Positions 38,841-48,768 of a stretch of 64,000 bases of DNA are shown here, piece after piece. Numbering within the stretch: the stretch's first letter is position 1; each line of letters starts with the position of its first letter. This DNA is from JALORV01 sp963703945. Its GTDB lineage: Bacteria; Pseudomonadota; Gammaproteobacteria; Burkholderiales; Burkholderiaceae_F. The translations under genes were made by a program, and so were the position numbers. The stretch covers positions 1 to 64,000 of the forward strand of contig CAVPGM010000015.1 of NCBI GenBank assembly GCA_963703945.1, read 5' to 3'. Under the pieces are notes generated by a model that was given only the letters and a program-made list of their open reading frames with translations, ran no database searches and was not told the origin of the DNA.

Positions 38841-40211
38841 CCGACGGCTGCACGCGCCTCGTTCGTCTCGCCGTCGATCCAGCGCGCGGCTGCGATGCCC
38901 GAGCGCACGGCGGTCTCCAGCGTGCACGGATAGTCCGATGCGATCCAGTCGCCGGCCAGCGCGAGGCGTGGCAATCGAGTGGCGGTCGCGGGGCGCTCCA
39001 GGTCGGGCACGCACGCAAGTGTCGCGCGCCGCTCGACGACCGCGCGCGATGCACGCGGCGCGCGGCAGCCCGTAAAGCTCGGTGAGCTGGAGGGCGGCCG
39101 CTTCGCACAGACCGTCGAGCGTCGGCTCCTCGTGCGTCCCACCGGTGCTGATGACGAGGGCGAGCACGCCGGCATTGTCCGCGGTCCAGCGCACCGCGGT
39201 TGAACACCCATTGGCCGTAGTGCCGGCGATGCGGCTGTCTCGAGCAGCGCGTGCATCAGCGGCGGCAGCCGCGGTTCGGCCGCATCGTATTTCAGGTAGA
39301 CGGTCGTGATCGGTTCGTAGCGAAAGCGGTCGATCATCCTCTGTTCGCTGCGCAGCGCATCGGCGTGCAGGCCGAAGATCCGTTGCAGGTAAGCCGCCGG
39401 CGCGGCGTAGACGATCGCATCGACATCGATCGAGGCGTGGTCGCCGCCGCTGCGGATCGCGATGCGTCCAGCCGCGCTCCGAACGGCGCGCGAGGTCGAC
39501 ACGATGATGGCGCCGCACCTCGCCGCCGCGCGCCAGCAGCATGCGTTCGACGGCGTCGGGCAGGACAGAGGAAAGGTCGGAGCGCGGCAGCCACATCTCC
39601 GAGGCGTCGGCGTCCGCCCCCAGGCTGTCGCGCAGCACGGTGGCAAGGAACTGGGCCGACGCCTCGTCGAGTGGAGTGTTCAGCGCCGCCAGCGTGAGCG
39701 GGCGCCACAGCCGTTCGATCAGATCGCGGAGTCTGACCCAGCTGGCGCAGCCAGCCGTCTGGCGGGGCGATCCGGAGCAACCGTCCAGTCGAGATCACGC
39801 GCGCGAGGCAGGAATTTCGCAAGCGCAATCCGGTCTGTCCACGGCAGTCCGCGCGCCGTCACGGCGGCCATCACCAGGTGCCACGGGGCTCGAAGCCGCG
39901 CAGCCCGTAGCCTCATGCCATCGGGATAGGCGACCTGGAATGGGCGGCGCACGAAGACGGAATCGAGGCGCAACCCCGGCGCTCGCCAGCAGTGCACTGG
40001 TCGCCCTGTATGCGCCGATCAGCAGGTGCTGGCCGTTGTCGAGGACGTGGTGCGCACCGTCGAGCTCGAGCACCACCCGGCGTGCGCGTCCGCCGAGCTC
40101 GGCGGCAGCCTCGAGCAGCACGACGCGATGCCCGGCGCTGGAAAGTTCCGCCGCAGCGGCGCACCCGGCCCATCCGCCTCCGACCACGGCGACGCGCAGC
40201 CGGTCCGTCAC
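38837..40211 (-). CDS. hpnE: Hydroxysqualene dehydroxylase
   Basis: The start is GTG 40211, overlapping the hpnD stop as GTGA. TDRLRVAVVGGGWAGCAAAA gives the FAD dinucleotide fold, then LLEAAAELGGRARRVVLE. After breaks near 39990, 39800, 39735, 39620, 39500 and 39205 come RPFQVAYPDGMRLRAARLRA, WLPRSDLSSVLPDAVERMLL, AIVYAAPAAYLQRIFGLHAD and the C-terminal LALAGDWIASDYPCTLETAV then RSGIAAARWI. HpnE reduces hydroxysqualene to squalene. It completes the HpnC-HpnD-HpnE route, which feeds hopanoid synthesis. Confidence 0.88.
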
Positions 40212-41044
40212 GCGAAGACCCAGGTTTTCCACGCGAGCCAGAGCTTGCGCAGGGGCGTCAGCGCAATGCGCTGGTGCAGCACGCGGAAGTCCTCGCGCTC
40301 GATTTCGTCGAGCAGGGTCGAATAGATGGCGCCCATGATGAGCCCGGTGCGCTGCGAACCGCGATCCTCGATGGGCAGCAGCGACAGCGCCTCGCGATAC
40401 ACGCGCCGCGCTCGCTCCGCCTGGAAGCGCATCAGCGGCACGAACCCGTCGACATAACGCGCACTGATCAGGTCAGCGGCCTTGACGTCGAAACGCTGCA
40501 GCTCATCCAGCGGCAGGTAGATGCGGCCGCGGCGCGCATCGTCGCCGACGTCGCGAATGATGTTGATCAGCTGCAGCGCAAGCCCGAGGCGCGAGGCGTA
40601 CTCGAGGGTGCCCGGATTGCTGTAGCCGAAGATCGACGCCGACATCTCGCCGACCACTCCGGCCACCAGGTGGGCATAACGCCGCAGCGACGCATAGTCG
40701 AGGTAGCGGTTCTGGTGCAGGTCCATCTCCATGCCGTCGAGGACCGCTGCCAGGCGAGCCGTGGTGATGCCGTACGCGCCGTCGAGGAATGGTTGGAGCG
40801 CCTTGGTGACCGGATGGGCTGGCTGACCTCGCCCGAGAGCAGCGATTTCGCCACGCCACCATGCGAGCTTCGCCTCGGCCACCGCCGGCTCGCTCACCTC
40901 GTCGACGACGTCGTCCACCTCGCGGCAATACGCGTAGACCGCCGTGATCGCCCGGCGCTTCTCGGTTGGCAGGAAAAGGAACGAGTAGTAGAAGCTCGAG
41001 CCGCTGGCCGCCGCCTTCTGCTGGCAGTAGTCGTCGGGAGTCAT
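40208..41044 (-). CDS. hpnD: Presqualene diphosphate synthase
   Basis: An intact 278-residue ORF starts MTPDDYCQQKAAASGSSFYY. The two aspartate-rich prenyl-diphosphate motifs are REVDDVVDEVSE and INIIRDVGDDARRGRIYLPL. The segment YSFLFLPTEKRRAITAVYAY is typical of squalene/phytoene synthases. HpnD joins two farnesyl diphosphates to presqualene diphosphate. It lies between hpnC and hpnE on the same strand with 21-bp spacing and a 4-bp overlap respectively. Confidence 0.95.
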   Translation of the reverse strand: MTPDDYCQQKAAASGSSFYYSFLFLPTEKRRAITAVYAYCREVDDVVDEVSEPAVAEAKLAWWRGEIAALGRGQPAHPVTKALQPFLDGAYGITTARLAAVLDGMEMDLHQNRYLDYASLRRYAHLVAGVVGEMSASIFGYSNPGTLEYASRLGLALQLINIIRDVGDDARRGRIYLPLDELQRFDVKAADLISARYVDGFVPLMRFQAERARRVYREALSLLPIEDRGSQRTGLIMGAIYSTLLDEIEREDFRVLHQRIALTPLRKLWLAWKTWVFA

Positions 41045-41065
41045 GAGGGCTCTGCGCTGGCCGCG

Positions 41066-41875
41066 CTACGGCGTCGGCTTGCCGAGGCTGCGCACGCCCA
41101 TCAGCAGCCAGTCGCGCGCGGCCAGCTGCGGCCGCCGATTGAACACGTCGCCGTCACACGCGTCGATGCGCTCCAGGATCCGCAGCCCGCCTTGCACGAC
41201 GAGCCGCAGCTCGAATCCGACGCGCCCAGGCAGGACACCCGTGAGGGGGGAGCCGGAGTGTAGCAACCGCCGCGCGCGCTCTACCTCGAACCGCAGCAGG
41301 GCCGACCAGTGTGCATCCACGCGGCGCGCTGCAATCTGCTGCTCGTCGACTTCGAAGCGCACGAGGTCTTCTTGCGGCAGGTAGACGCGTCCCTTGTCCC
41401 AGTCGAGAGCGATGTCCTGCCAGAAGTTCGTGAGCTGCAGACCGGTGCAGATGGCGTCGGACCACGCTTCGGCCTGTGCGCTGCCCCGGCGGTACAACTC
41501 GAGCAGCAGCCGGCCGACCGGATCGGCCGAGCGGCGGCAGTAGTCACGTACCGCATTGAAATCCGCATATCTGCTCGTGGTGACGTCCTGCTCGAAGGCA
41601 GAAAGGAGCTCTCGGAAGTGCTGCACCGAAAGGCCGTGCTGGCGTATGGCCAGGGCAAGATCCGCCCACTCTCCGGACTGGCCGTGTTCGACTGCGTCCA
41701 GCGCCGCGCGCAGCGATGCCAGACCCGCAAGGCGCTCAGGCGCAGCGCATTCGCCTTCGTCGGCGATGTCATCGGCCGTGCGTGCGAACCGGTAGATCGC
41801 GCGTATGGCCGGACGCAGGCCGGCGGGAACCAGGAGCGATGCGACCGGAAAGTTCTCGTAGTGGCCGACGCCCAT
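41066..41875 (-). CDS. hpnC: Hydroxysqualene synthase
   Basis: The frame is open from ATG 41908, but ATG 41875 (MGVGHYENFPVASLLVPAGL) matches the usual family start better. The aspartate motifs are RTADDIADEGE and NFWQDIALDWDKGRVYLPQE. HpnC converts presqualene diphosphate to hydroxysqualene, the step between HpnD and HpnE. It is intact. This is the first gene of the hpnCDE operon. No squalene-hopene cyclase gene is in the window, so the final product cannot be shown here. Confidence 0.94.
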   Translation of the reverse strand: MGVGHYENFPVASLLVPAGLRPAIRAIYRFARTADDIADEGECAAPERLAGLASLRAALDAVEHGQSGEWADLALAIRQHGLSVQHFRELLSAFEQDVTTSRYADFNAVRDYCRRSADPVGRLLLELYRRGSAQAEAWSDAICTGLQLTNFWQDIALDWDKGRVYLPQEDLVRFEVDEQQIAARRVDAHWSALLRFEVERARRLLHSGSPLTGVLPGRVGFELRLVVQGGLRILERIDACDGDVFNRRPQLAARDWLLMGVRSLGKPTP

Positions 41876-41973
41876 GCGAGTCACGCTAGCACAGGGCTGC
41901 TGCGGCAAGGCGGTGCGCTGCTTCCGCTAGAATTCGTACGTCGTTCCGCGCCGTGTTGGCGTGCGTCCGCGGC

Positions 41974-42060
41974 GCGAAGGTGGCGAAATTGGTAGACGCA
42001 CCAGGTTTAGGTCCTGACGCCTTCACCGGCGTGGGGGTTCGAGTCCCCCCCTTCGCACCA
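41974..42060 (+). tRNA. tRNA-Leu (anticodon UAG)
   Basis: The acceptor stem GCGAAGG pairs with CCTTCGC, CCA is encoded at 42058-42060, and the anticodon loop TTTAGGT gives UAG. A variable arm (GACGCCTTCACCGGCGT) of class II type and the T-loop TTCGAGT are present. It lies just upstream of tig, as in many betaproteobacteria. Confidence 0.97.
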
Positions 42061-42110
42061 CATCTGATCTGACCCGCCGCGTGCACGCGGCAATCGAGAA
42101 AAGCCAGACC

Positions 42111-43419
42111 ATGCAACAGACGTTGGAGACCCCGGGCGCCCTCGAGCGTCGTATCGATCTCACGGTTCCCGCCGCTGCGATCGAGAAGGAAGTGCAGACG
42201 CGGCTCGCGAAGCTCGCGCGCAACGTCAAGATGCCCGGCTTCCGGCCGGGCAAGGTGCCGATGAAGATGGTTGCTGCCACCTACGGCCCGCAGGTGCAGG
42301 CGGAAGTGCTGAACGACAAGGTCGGCGAGGCCTTCAGTTCGGCAGTCAGTGCCGGCAAGCTGCGTGTTGCGGGTGCGCCGAAGGTCGAAGCGCGTCCCGC
42401 CGATGGCGGCACCGATCTGGCGTTCTCTGCGACCTTCGAGGTGTATCCGGAGATCCCGCTCGCCGATCTGTCCGGCGTCGAGGTGCGGCGCGCTGTGTGC
42501 ACGGTCGGTGAAGCCGAGATCGACAGCACGCTCGAGATCATGCGTCGCCAGCGGGCGGAGTACGTCGATACGGCGCGAGGGGCGAACGCCGACGACGTCG
42601 TGACCCTTGATTTCGCCGGAACCATCGACGGGGTGGCATTCGAGGGCGGCAGTGCGACCGACTTCAAGTTCACCCTCGGACAGGGCCGCATGCTGCCGGA
42701 GTTCGAGACGGCGCTGGCCGGTATGGCGCAGGGACAGCAGAAGACGTTCAACGTGACCTTCCCGGCGGACTACACGGCCAAGTCCCTGGCCGGCAGGACC
42801 GCCGAGTTCGCCGCGACGGTCAAGAAAGTCCAGGAGCCCGTGCTGCCACCGCTGGACGCGGACTTCGCGCGCTCGCTCGGCATCGCGGACGGCGACCTCG
42901 AGAAGATGCGGCAGGAGGTGAGGTCCAACCTCGAGCGCGAAATCGCCTCGCGCCTGAAGGCTCGCACGCAAGGACAGCGCGATGGATGCGCTCCTGACGT
43001 CGACCCGCTTCGACGTACCGAAGTCGCTGGTCCAGGAAGAGACCGAGCGGCTCGCCGACGCAGCCCGCCGCGACCTGACGGCGCGCGGTGTGCAGGTGGA
43101 CAAGGCGCCACTGCCGATCGAACTCTTTTCCCAGCAGGCCGAGCGCCGCGTCCGGCTGGGACTGCTGGTGGGCGAGGTCGTGCGCGCCAATGGGCTGCAG
43201 CCCCGCCCCGACCAGATACGCAAGCTGGTCGAGGAAATGGCACAGAGCTACGAAAAGCCCGCGGAAGTCGTCAACTGGTATCTGTCGGACCGCAAGCGGC
43301 TCGCCGAACTGGAAGGCGCGGCACTGGAAGACAATGTGACACGCTGGGTGCTGGAACATGCGAAGGTGGCGGAAACGCCGGTCGCGTTCGATGATCTGAT
43401 GGGCCGCGATTCGCGGTAA
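42111..43419 (+). CDS. tig: Trigger factor
   Basis: The ATG at 42111 gives MQQTLETPGALERRIDLTVP. The ribosome-binding signature is in VKMPGFRPGKVPMKMVAATY (G-F-R-x-G-K). The FKBP-type PPIase domain has DDVVTLDFAGTIDGVAFEGG and LPEFETALAGMAQGQQKTFN. One extra base near 42974 shifts the frame; removed, the C-terminal chaperone domain runs ALLTSTRFDVPKSLVQEETE to the end VAFDDLMGRDSR. About 436 residues, normal. It holds nascent chains at the ribosome exit. It leads the tig-clpP-clpX-lon block. Confidence 0.96.
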
Positions 43420-43439
43420 TGCAGCGAGGAGATGCAGGA

Positions 43440-44089
43440 ATGACAAGCAACGCGGGCTTCCTTGCCGCCGCCCAGGCCGGCGAGCCGCAGGGACTCGGCA
43501 TGGTGCCGATCGTCATCGAGCAGAGCGGACGAGGCGAGCGTGCCTATGACATCTACTCCCGCCTGCTGCGCGACCGGGTGGTCTTCATCGTCGGAGCGAT
43601 CACCGAACAGACCGCCAACCTGGTGGTCGCGCAACTGCTCTTTCTCGAATCCGAGAATCCCGACAAGGACATCTCGCTCTATATCAACTCGCCGGGCGGA
43701 TCGGTCAGTGCCGGGCTGGCCATTTTCGACACGATGCAGTTCGTCAAGCCGGACGTTTCGACCATCTGTGTAGGGCTCGCCGCCAGCATGGGCTGCGTTC
43801 CTGCTCGCGGCCGGCGCCAAGGGCAAGCGCTACTCGCTGCCGAACTCGCGCATCATGATCCACCAGCCGATCGGGCGGCGTGCAGGGGCAGGCGGCGGAC
43901 ATCGAGATCCATGCGAAGGAGATCCTGTACCTGCGCGAGCGGCTCAACACGCTGCTGGCGGAACGCACCGGCCAGCCAGTCGAAAAGATCGCCAAAGACA
44001 CCGATCGCGATAACTTCATGTCCGGCGACGATGCAGTAAGCTACGGACTGATCGACAAGATCTTCGTCCGGCGCGGCGAGCAGCCGTAG
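43440..44089 (+). CDS. clpP: ATP-dependent Clp protease proteolytic subunit
   Basis: The ATG at 43440 follows GAGGAG-type bases at 43427-43432. VPIVIEQSGRGERAYDIYSR and DKDISLYINSPGGSVSAGLA are followed by the active-site serine in LAASMGAF, the histidine in SRIMIHQP and the aspartate in DTDRDN. Two extra bases break the frame, near 43795 and 43878; repair gives the full 215-residue protein ending KIFVRRGEQP. It forms the tetradecameric chamber fed by ClpX, encoded 33 bp downstream. Confidence 0.96.
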
Positions 44090-44122
44090 CCGGAGCGCGA
44101 CCGGGGGGATCGGACCAGCGAT

Positions 44123-45388
44123 ATGTCGGACAAGAAGGGTTCCAGCGAAAAGCTCCTGTACTGCTCGTTCTGCGGAAAGAGCCAGCACGAGGTCAAGAAG
44201 CTGATCGCCGGCCCGTCGGTGTTCATCTGCGATGAATGCATCGACCTGTGCAACGACATCATCCGCGACGAGACGACGGCCGATGCGGGTTCGACCGGCG
44301 CCAAGTCCGACCTGCCGACTCCGCGCGAGATCGGCGCCATACTCGACCAGTACGTGATCGGCCAGGACAAGGCCAAACGCATCCTGTCGGTCGCCGTCTA
44401 CAACCATTACAAGCGGCTCAAACATCTCGGTTCGAAGGACGATGTCGAGCTTGCCAAGAGCAACATCCTGCTGATCGGGCCGACCGGTTCCGGCAAGACG
44501 CTGCTGGCGCAGACGCTGGCGCGGCTGCTGAACGTGCCGTTCGTCATTGCCGACGCGACGACGCTGACCGAGGCCGGCTACGTCGGCGAGGATGTCGAGA
44601 ACATCATCCAGAAGCTGCTGCAGAACTGCAACTACGAAGTAGAGAAGGCGCAGAAGGGCATCGTCTACATCGACGAGATCGACAAGATCTCGCGCAAGAG
44701 CGACAACCCGTCGATCACCCGCGACGTCTCGGGCGAGGGCGTGCAGCAGGCGCTGCTGAAGCTGATCGAAGGCACGATCGCCAGCGTGCCGCCGCAGGGC
44801 GGGCGCAAGCACCCGAACCAGGACTTCGTGCAGATCGACACGACGAACATCCTGTTCGTCTGCGGCGGCGCGTTCGACGGGCTCGAGAAGATCATCCGCA
44901 ACCGCTCGGAAAAGAGCGGCATCGGCTTCGCGGCGTCGGTCACCAGCGCGAGCGAGCGTTCGGTCGGCCAGCTGCTGCGCGAGGTCGAGCCCGAGGACCT
45001 GATCAAGTTCGGCCTGATTCCGGAACTGGTCGGCCGCCTGCCGGTGGTCGCCACGCTGGACGAACTGAGTGAGGAAGCGCTGGTCGAGATCCTGGTCGCG
45101 CCGAAGAACGCACTGATCAAGCAGTTCCAGCGCCTTTTCCACATGGAAGGCGTGGAACTCGAGGTCCGCCCCGAAGCGCTGAAGTCGATCGCCCGCAAGG
45201 CGATCAAGCGCAAGACCGGGGCGCGGGGACTGCGCTCCATCGTTGAAGGCATCCTGCTCGATGTCATGTACGACCTGCCGAGCAGCAAGAACGTCGTCAA
45301 GGTGGTGGTCGACGAGAACACGATCGGCGGCGGCAAGCCGCTGCTGATGTACGCCGACCAGCCAAAAGTGGCTGGCGCGCCACGCTAG
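44123..45388 (+). CDS. clpX: ATP-dependent Clp protease ATP-binding subunit ClpX
   Basis: An intact 421-residue ORF. The N-terminal zinc finger is CSFCGKSQ with FICDEC, then Walker A LLIGPTGSGKTLLAQTLARL, Walker B GIVYIDEIDKIS, the pore-1 loop TEAGYVGEDVENII and sensor regions, ending LMYADQPKVAGAPR. The helicase-like AAA+ ring unfolds tagged proteins and threads them into ClpP. It directly follows clpP. No break in 1.3 kb shows that this part of the sequence is accurate. Confidence 0.98.
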   Translation: MSDKKGSSEKLLYCSFCGKSQHEVKKLIAGPSVFICDECIDLCNDIIRDETTADAGSTGAKSDLPTPREIGAILDQYVIGQDKAKRILSVAVYNHYKRLKHLGSKDDVELAKSNILLIGPTGSGKTLLAQTLARLLNVPFVIADATTLTEAGYVGEDVENIIQKLLQNCNYEVEKAQKGIVYIDEIDKISRKSDNPSITRDVSGEGVQQALLKLIEGTIASVPPQGGRKHPNQDFVQIDTTNILFVCGGAFDGLEKIIRNRSEKSGIGFAASVTSASERSVGQLLREVEPEDLIKFGLIPELVGRLPVVATLDELSEEALVEILVAPKNALIKQFQRLFHMEGVELEVRPEALKSIARKAIKRKTGARGLRSIVEGILLDVMYDLPSSKNVVKVVVDENTIGGGKPLLMYADQPKVAGAPR

Positions 45389-45466
45389 AGGGGCCGCCGC
45401 TGGCCGGTCCGAAGCGCGACCTGCTGCGTCGCGTGCTAGATTGAACTGCGACGAAGATTCACCGGG

Positions 45467-45494
45467 CTTGCATTGAATTCGCCCGGACCCATAT
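45467..45494 (+). promoter_or_regulatory. Sigma-32-like heat-shock promoter of lon
   Basis: CTTGCAT (45467-45473) and CCCATAT (45488-45494) are 14 bp apart. The sigma-32 consensus is CTTGAAA, 13-17 bp, CCCCATnT. The -10 element matches very well and the -35 matches in five of seven positions. It lies 38 bp ahead of the lon start, where heat-shock control is expected. Confidence 0.6.
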
Positions 45495-45531
45495 GCCTCG
45501 CTGAATCTTCCATTTAAGGGGAAATAACCCT

Positions 45532-47943
45532 ATGTCGACCCAGATCCTGCCGCCCGAAAGCACGACGCTGCCGTTGCTGCCGCTGCGCGATGTGGTCGTG
45601 TTTCCGCACATGGTGATACCGCTGTTCGTCGGGCGCCCGAAGTCCATCAAGGCGCTCGAAGCGGCCATGGAGGCGGGCAAGAGCATCATGCTGGTTGCGC
45701 AGAAGAACGCCGCCAAGGATGAACCGACTGCCGAGGACATCTACGAGATCGGCTGCGTCGCCAACATCCTGCAGATGCTGAAGCTGCCCGACGGCACCGT
45801 GAAGGTGCTGGTCGAGGGCGCGCAGCGCGCTCGCATCGAGCGGATCGAGGAAGGCGCAAGCCACTTCACGGCCGATGTGGTGCCGATCGTTCCGGATGCC
45901 CAGCCCACAGCAGAAGCCGAGGCGCTGCGTCGGGCGATCGTCAGCCAGTTCGACCAGTACGTGAAGCTGAACAAGAAGATCCCGGCGGAGATCCTGACGT
46001 CGATCGCCGGCATCGACGAGGCCGGCCGGCTGGCCGACACCATTGCTGCGCACCTGCCGCTCAAGCTCGAGCAGAAGCAGCAGATCCTCGAGATGTTCGG
46101 ACTCAACGAGCGTCTCGAACACCTGCTGGCGCAGCTCGAGACCGAAATCGACATCCTGCAGGTCGAGAAGCGCATCCGCGGCCGCGTCAAGCGGCAGATG
46201 GAGAAGAGCCAGCGCGAGTACTACCTGAACGAGCAGGTCAAGGCGATCCAGAAGGAACTGGGCGAGGGCGAGGAAGGTGCCGACCTCGAGGAACTCGAGA
46301 AGAAGATCCGTGCCGCCCGCATGCCGAAGGCGGCACGCGAGAAGGCTCACTCCGAACTGAAGAAGCTCAAGCTGATGTCACCGATGTCGGCCGAAGCCAC
46401 CGTGGTCCGCAACTATCTCGACACGCTGGTCGGGCTGCCCTGGAAGAAGCGCAGCCGCATCAACAACGACCTGACCAATGCCGAGAAGGTGCTGAACGAT
46501 GACCACTACGGGCTGGAGAAGGTCAAGGACCGCATCCTCGAGTACCTCGCCGTGCAGCAGCGGGTCGACAAGGTCAAGGCGCCGATCCTGTGCCTGGTCG
46601 GCCCTCCGGGCGTAGGCAAGACCTCGCTGGGACAGTCGGTCGCGCGCGCCACGAATCGCAAGTTCGTCCGCATGGCGCTCGGCGGCGTGCGTGACGAGGC
46701 CGAGATCCGCGGCCACCGTCGCACCTACATCGGCTCGATGCCGGGCAAGATCCTGCAGAACCTCGGCAAGGTCGGCGTTCGCAATCCGCTGTTCCTGCTC
46801 GACGAGGTCGACAAGATGGGCATGGATTTCCGCGGCGACCCGGCGTCGGCGCTGCTGGAAGTGCTCGACCCCGAGCAGAACCACACGTTCCAGGACCACT
46901 ACGTCGAGGTCGACTTCGACCTGTCGGACGTGATGTTCGTCGCCACCAGCAACACGATGAACATTCCGCCGGCGCTGCTTGACCGCATGGAAGTGATCCG
47001 ACTGTCCGGCTACACGGAAGAGGAAAAGGTCCACATCGCGCTGCAGCACCTGCTGCCGAAGCAGATGAAGACCAACGGGCTGAAGTCCGGTGAGCTGGGG
47101 ATCGCCGAAAGTGCGATTCGCGACATCATTCGTTACTACACGCGCGAAGCCGGCGTGCGCTCGCTCGAGCGCGAGATCAGCAAGATCTGCCGCAAGGTGG
47201 TCAAGCAGCTGCTCCTGAAGAAGCAGGACCGCAAGGTGCTCGTCACCGCCAAGAACCTCGACAAGTTCCTCGGCGTGCGCCGCTACAACTTCGGCATGGC
47301 CGAAAAGCAGAACCAGGTCGGCCAGGTGACCGGTCTGGCGTGGACCGAGGTCGGTGGCGACCTGCTGACGATCGAGGTTGCGACGATGCCGGGCAAGGGC
47401 AATGTCCAGCGCACCGGCTCGCTCGGCGATGTCATGAAGGAGTCGGTCGAGGCGGCCCGCTCGGTGGTGCGTTCGCGCGCGCGGCGGCTCGGCATCCGCG
47501 ACGAGATCTTCGAGAAGACCGACCTGCACGTCCACTTTCCGGAGGGCGCGACGCCGAAGGACGGCCCGTCGGCCGGTATCGCGATCACGACATCGCTCGT
47601 CTCGGCGCTGACTGGCATCCCGGTGCGCGCCGACGTCGCCATGACCGGCGAGATCACGCTGCGCGGCGAGGTGCTGGCGATCGGCGGCCTGAAGGAAAAG
47701 CTGCTGGCGGCTCACCGCGGCGGCATCAAGACGGTGCTGATCCCGGAGGAAAACGTCAAGGATCTCGCGGAGATCCCGGATAACGTGAAGAACCGCCTTG
47801 AGATCGTTCCTGTCAAGTGGATCGACAAGGTGCTCGAGGTCGCGCTCGAACGGCAGCCGGCCGCGCTGACGGACGAGGAAGTCGCAGCGGCCTTGCCCAA
47901 ACCCGCCGACGGCACGGCGAGCACCGAAGTCGTCAAGCACTGA
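45532..47943 (+). CDS. lon: ATP-dependent protease Lon
   Basis: An intact 803-residue ORF starts MSTQILPPESTTLPLLPLRD. The substrate-binding LAN domain comes first (FPHMVIPLFVGRPKSIKALE), then a coiled coil (EKRIRGRVKRQMEKSQREYY), AAA+ Walker A CLVGPPGVGKTSLGQSVARA, Walker B PLFLLDEVDKMGMDF, and the protease domain with the Ser-Lys dyad: serine in KDGPSAGIAITT, lysine in the GGLKEKLLAAHRGGIKTVLI block. It degrades misfolded and regulatory proteins. It follows clpX and has its own sigma-32-like promoter. Confidence 0.98.
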   Translation: MSTQILPPESTTLPLLPLRDVVVFPHMVIPLFVGRPKSIKALEAAMEAGKSIMLVAQKNAAKDEPTAEDIYEIGCVANILQMLKLPDGTVKVLVEGAQRARIERIEEGASHFTADVVPIVPDAQPTAEAEALRRAIVSQFDQYVKLNKKIPAEILTSIAGIDEAGRLADTIAAHLPLKLEQKQQILEMFGLNERLEHLLAQLETEIDILQVEKRIRGRVKRQMEKSQREYYLNEQVKAIQKELGEGEEGADLEELEKKIRAARMPKAAREKAHSELKKLKLMSPMSAEATVVRNYLDTLVGLPWKKRSRINNDLTNAEKVLNDDHYGLEKVKDRILEYLAVQQRVDKVKAPILCLVGPPGVGKTSLGQSVARATNRKFVRMALGGVRDEAEIRGHRRTYIGSMPGKILQNLGKVGVRNPLFLLDEVDKMGMDFRGDPASALLEVLDPEQNHTFQDHYVEVDFDLSDVMFVATSNTMNIPPALLDRMEVIRLSGYTEEEKVHIALQHLLPKQMKTNGLKSGELGIAESAIRDIIRYYTREAGVRSLEREISKICRKVVKQLLLKKQDRKVLVTAKNLDKFLGVRRYNFGMAEKQNQVGQVTGLAWTEVGGDLLTIEVATMPGKGNVQRTGSLGDVMKESVEAARSVVRSRARRLGIRDEIFEKTDLHVHFPEGATPKDGPSAGIAITTSLVSALTGIPVRADVAMTGEITLRGEVLAIGGLKEKLLAAHRGGIKTVLIPEENVKDLAEIPDNVKNRLEIVPVKWIDKVLEVALERQPAALTDEEVAAALPKPADGTASTEVVKH

Positions 47944-47948
47944 TCGAA

Positions 47949-47976
47949 GCGGAACGCGCCGTGCGGCGCGTTCCGC
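47949..47976 (+). terminator. Hairpin after lon
   Basis: GCGGAACGCGCC, loop GTGC, GGCGCGTTCCGC is a perfect 12-bp stem starting 6 bp after the lon stop. No T run follows, so it may stabilise the 3' end or work with Rho. Confidence 0.6.
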
Positions 47977-48019
47977 TCGTCACGTGTTTCGTCTTGAACA
48001 AAAAATCGTTCGCTTGCGC

Positions 48020-48048
48020 TTGACACTGCTATAGCCGCGCGGTTGAAT
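48020..48048 (+). promoter_or_regulatory. Sigma-70 promoter of hupB
   Basis: TTGACA (48020-48025) is a perfect -35 element. TTGAAT (48043-48048) follows after 17 bp and matches the -10 consensus in four positions. It lies 107 bp ahead of the hupB start and after the lon hairpin, so hupB is transcribed separately. Confidence 0.65.
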
Positions 48049-48154
48049 AGCCTTCCATTTTTCTGCGGCGACTGCGGCCCACAACAACTAGATCATCGCT
48101 GCGAGGGCTGCAAGACGCCGACACCTTGAGGAACAGCTTTCAGAGGGGGTATAA

Positions 48155-48427
48155 GTGAACAAGACAGAATTGATCGACCACATCGCCAAGCAGGCAGACA
48201 TTTCAAAAGCGGCGGCTGGTCGAGCCCTCGAAGCAATTGTCGGTGGCATCCGCGGCAGCCTCCGCAAGGGCAACTCGGTGACCCTCGTCGGCTTCGGCAC
48301 CTTCACGGTCGGCAAGCGCGCGGCGCGCACGGGCCGCAATCCTCGAACCGGCGACTCGATCAAGATCAAGGCAGCGAAGGTGCCGAAGTTCCGTCCTGGC
48401 AAGGCCCTCAAAGATTCGTTAAACTGA
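48155..48427 (+). CDS. hupB: DNA-binding protein HU-beta
   Basis: The start is GTG 48155 behind an AGAGGGGG ribosome site. The intact 90-residue protein begins MNKTELIDHIAKQADISKAA and has the HU beta-arm VGFGTFTVGKRAARTGRNPR with the R-x-G-R-N-P tip, ending FRPGKALKDSLN. HU bends and compacts DNA as a dimer. The position between lon and the tRNA-Val/tRNA-Asp/ppiD group is the standard betaproteobacterial order. Confidence 0.97.
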   Translation: MNKTELIDHIAKQADISKAAAGRALEAIVGGIRGSLRKGNSVTLVGFGTFTVGKRAARTGRNPRTGDSIKIKAAKVPKFRPGKALKDSLN

Positions 48428-48534
48428 CGGGCTTCGCAGCCGAGCAATTGGCAATGCAGCCGGGCAGCGGTTCATTCGCCTGGTGCTAGTTGGGGCGAAG
48501 CGGGTTGCCGCTTCGTCGCGCTGCGCGGACCGCC

Positions 48535-48610
48535 GGGTGCTTAGCTCAGTTGGTAGAGCGGCGCCCTTACAAGGCGTAGGTCGGGAGTTCGAGCCTCTCA
48601 GCACCCACCA
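48535..48610 (+). tRNA. tRNA-Val (anticodon UAC)
   Basis: GGGTGCT pairs with AGCACCC, CCA is encoded, the anticodon loop CTTACAA gives UAC, and the T arm GGGAG-TTCGAGC-CTCTC is intact apart from one G-T pair. Length 76. Confidence 0.97.
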
Positions 48611-48684
48611 CGAGCTTGCCTGGCGCCTGCGAAGATAACTGCGCGAGATGCTGCTGTTTGAGCGAGCTAGATTCTGAGCGAGCT

Positions 48685-48761
48685 GGAGTGGTAGTTCAGT
48701 TGGTTAGAATACCGGCCTGTCACGCCGGGGGTCGCGGGTTCGAGTCCCGTCCACTCCGCCA
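48685..48761 (+). tRNA. tRNA-Asp (anticodon GUC)
   Basis: GGAGTGG pairs with CCACTCC, the discriminator base is G with CCA encoded, and the anticodon loop CTGTCAC gives GUC. Length 77. It is followed within 10 bp by a clear intrinsic terminator. Confidence 0.97.
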
Positions 48762-48768
48762 CACGACG

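Noticed and set aside
43780..43890. Programmed frameshifting in clpP
   Set aside because: Two separate one-base shifts without a slippery heptamer, in a gene that is never recoded; same error type as elsewhere.
46378..47940. 520-codon minus-strand ORF inside lon
   Set aside because: Shadow of the lon coding frame; no start site or family features.
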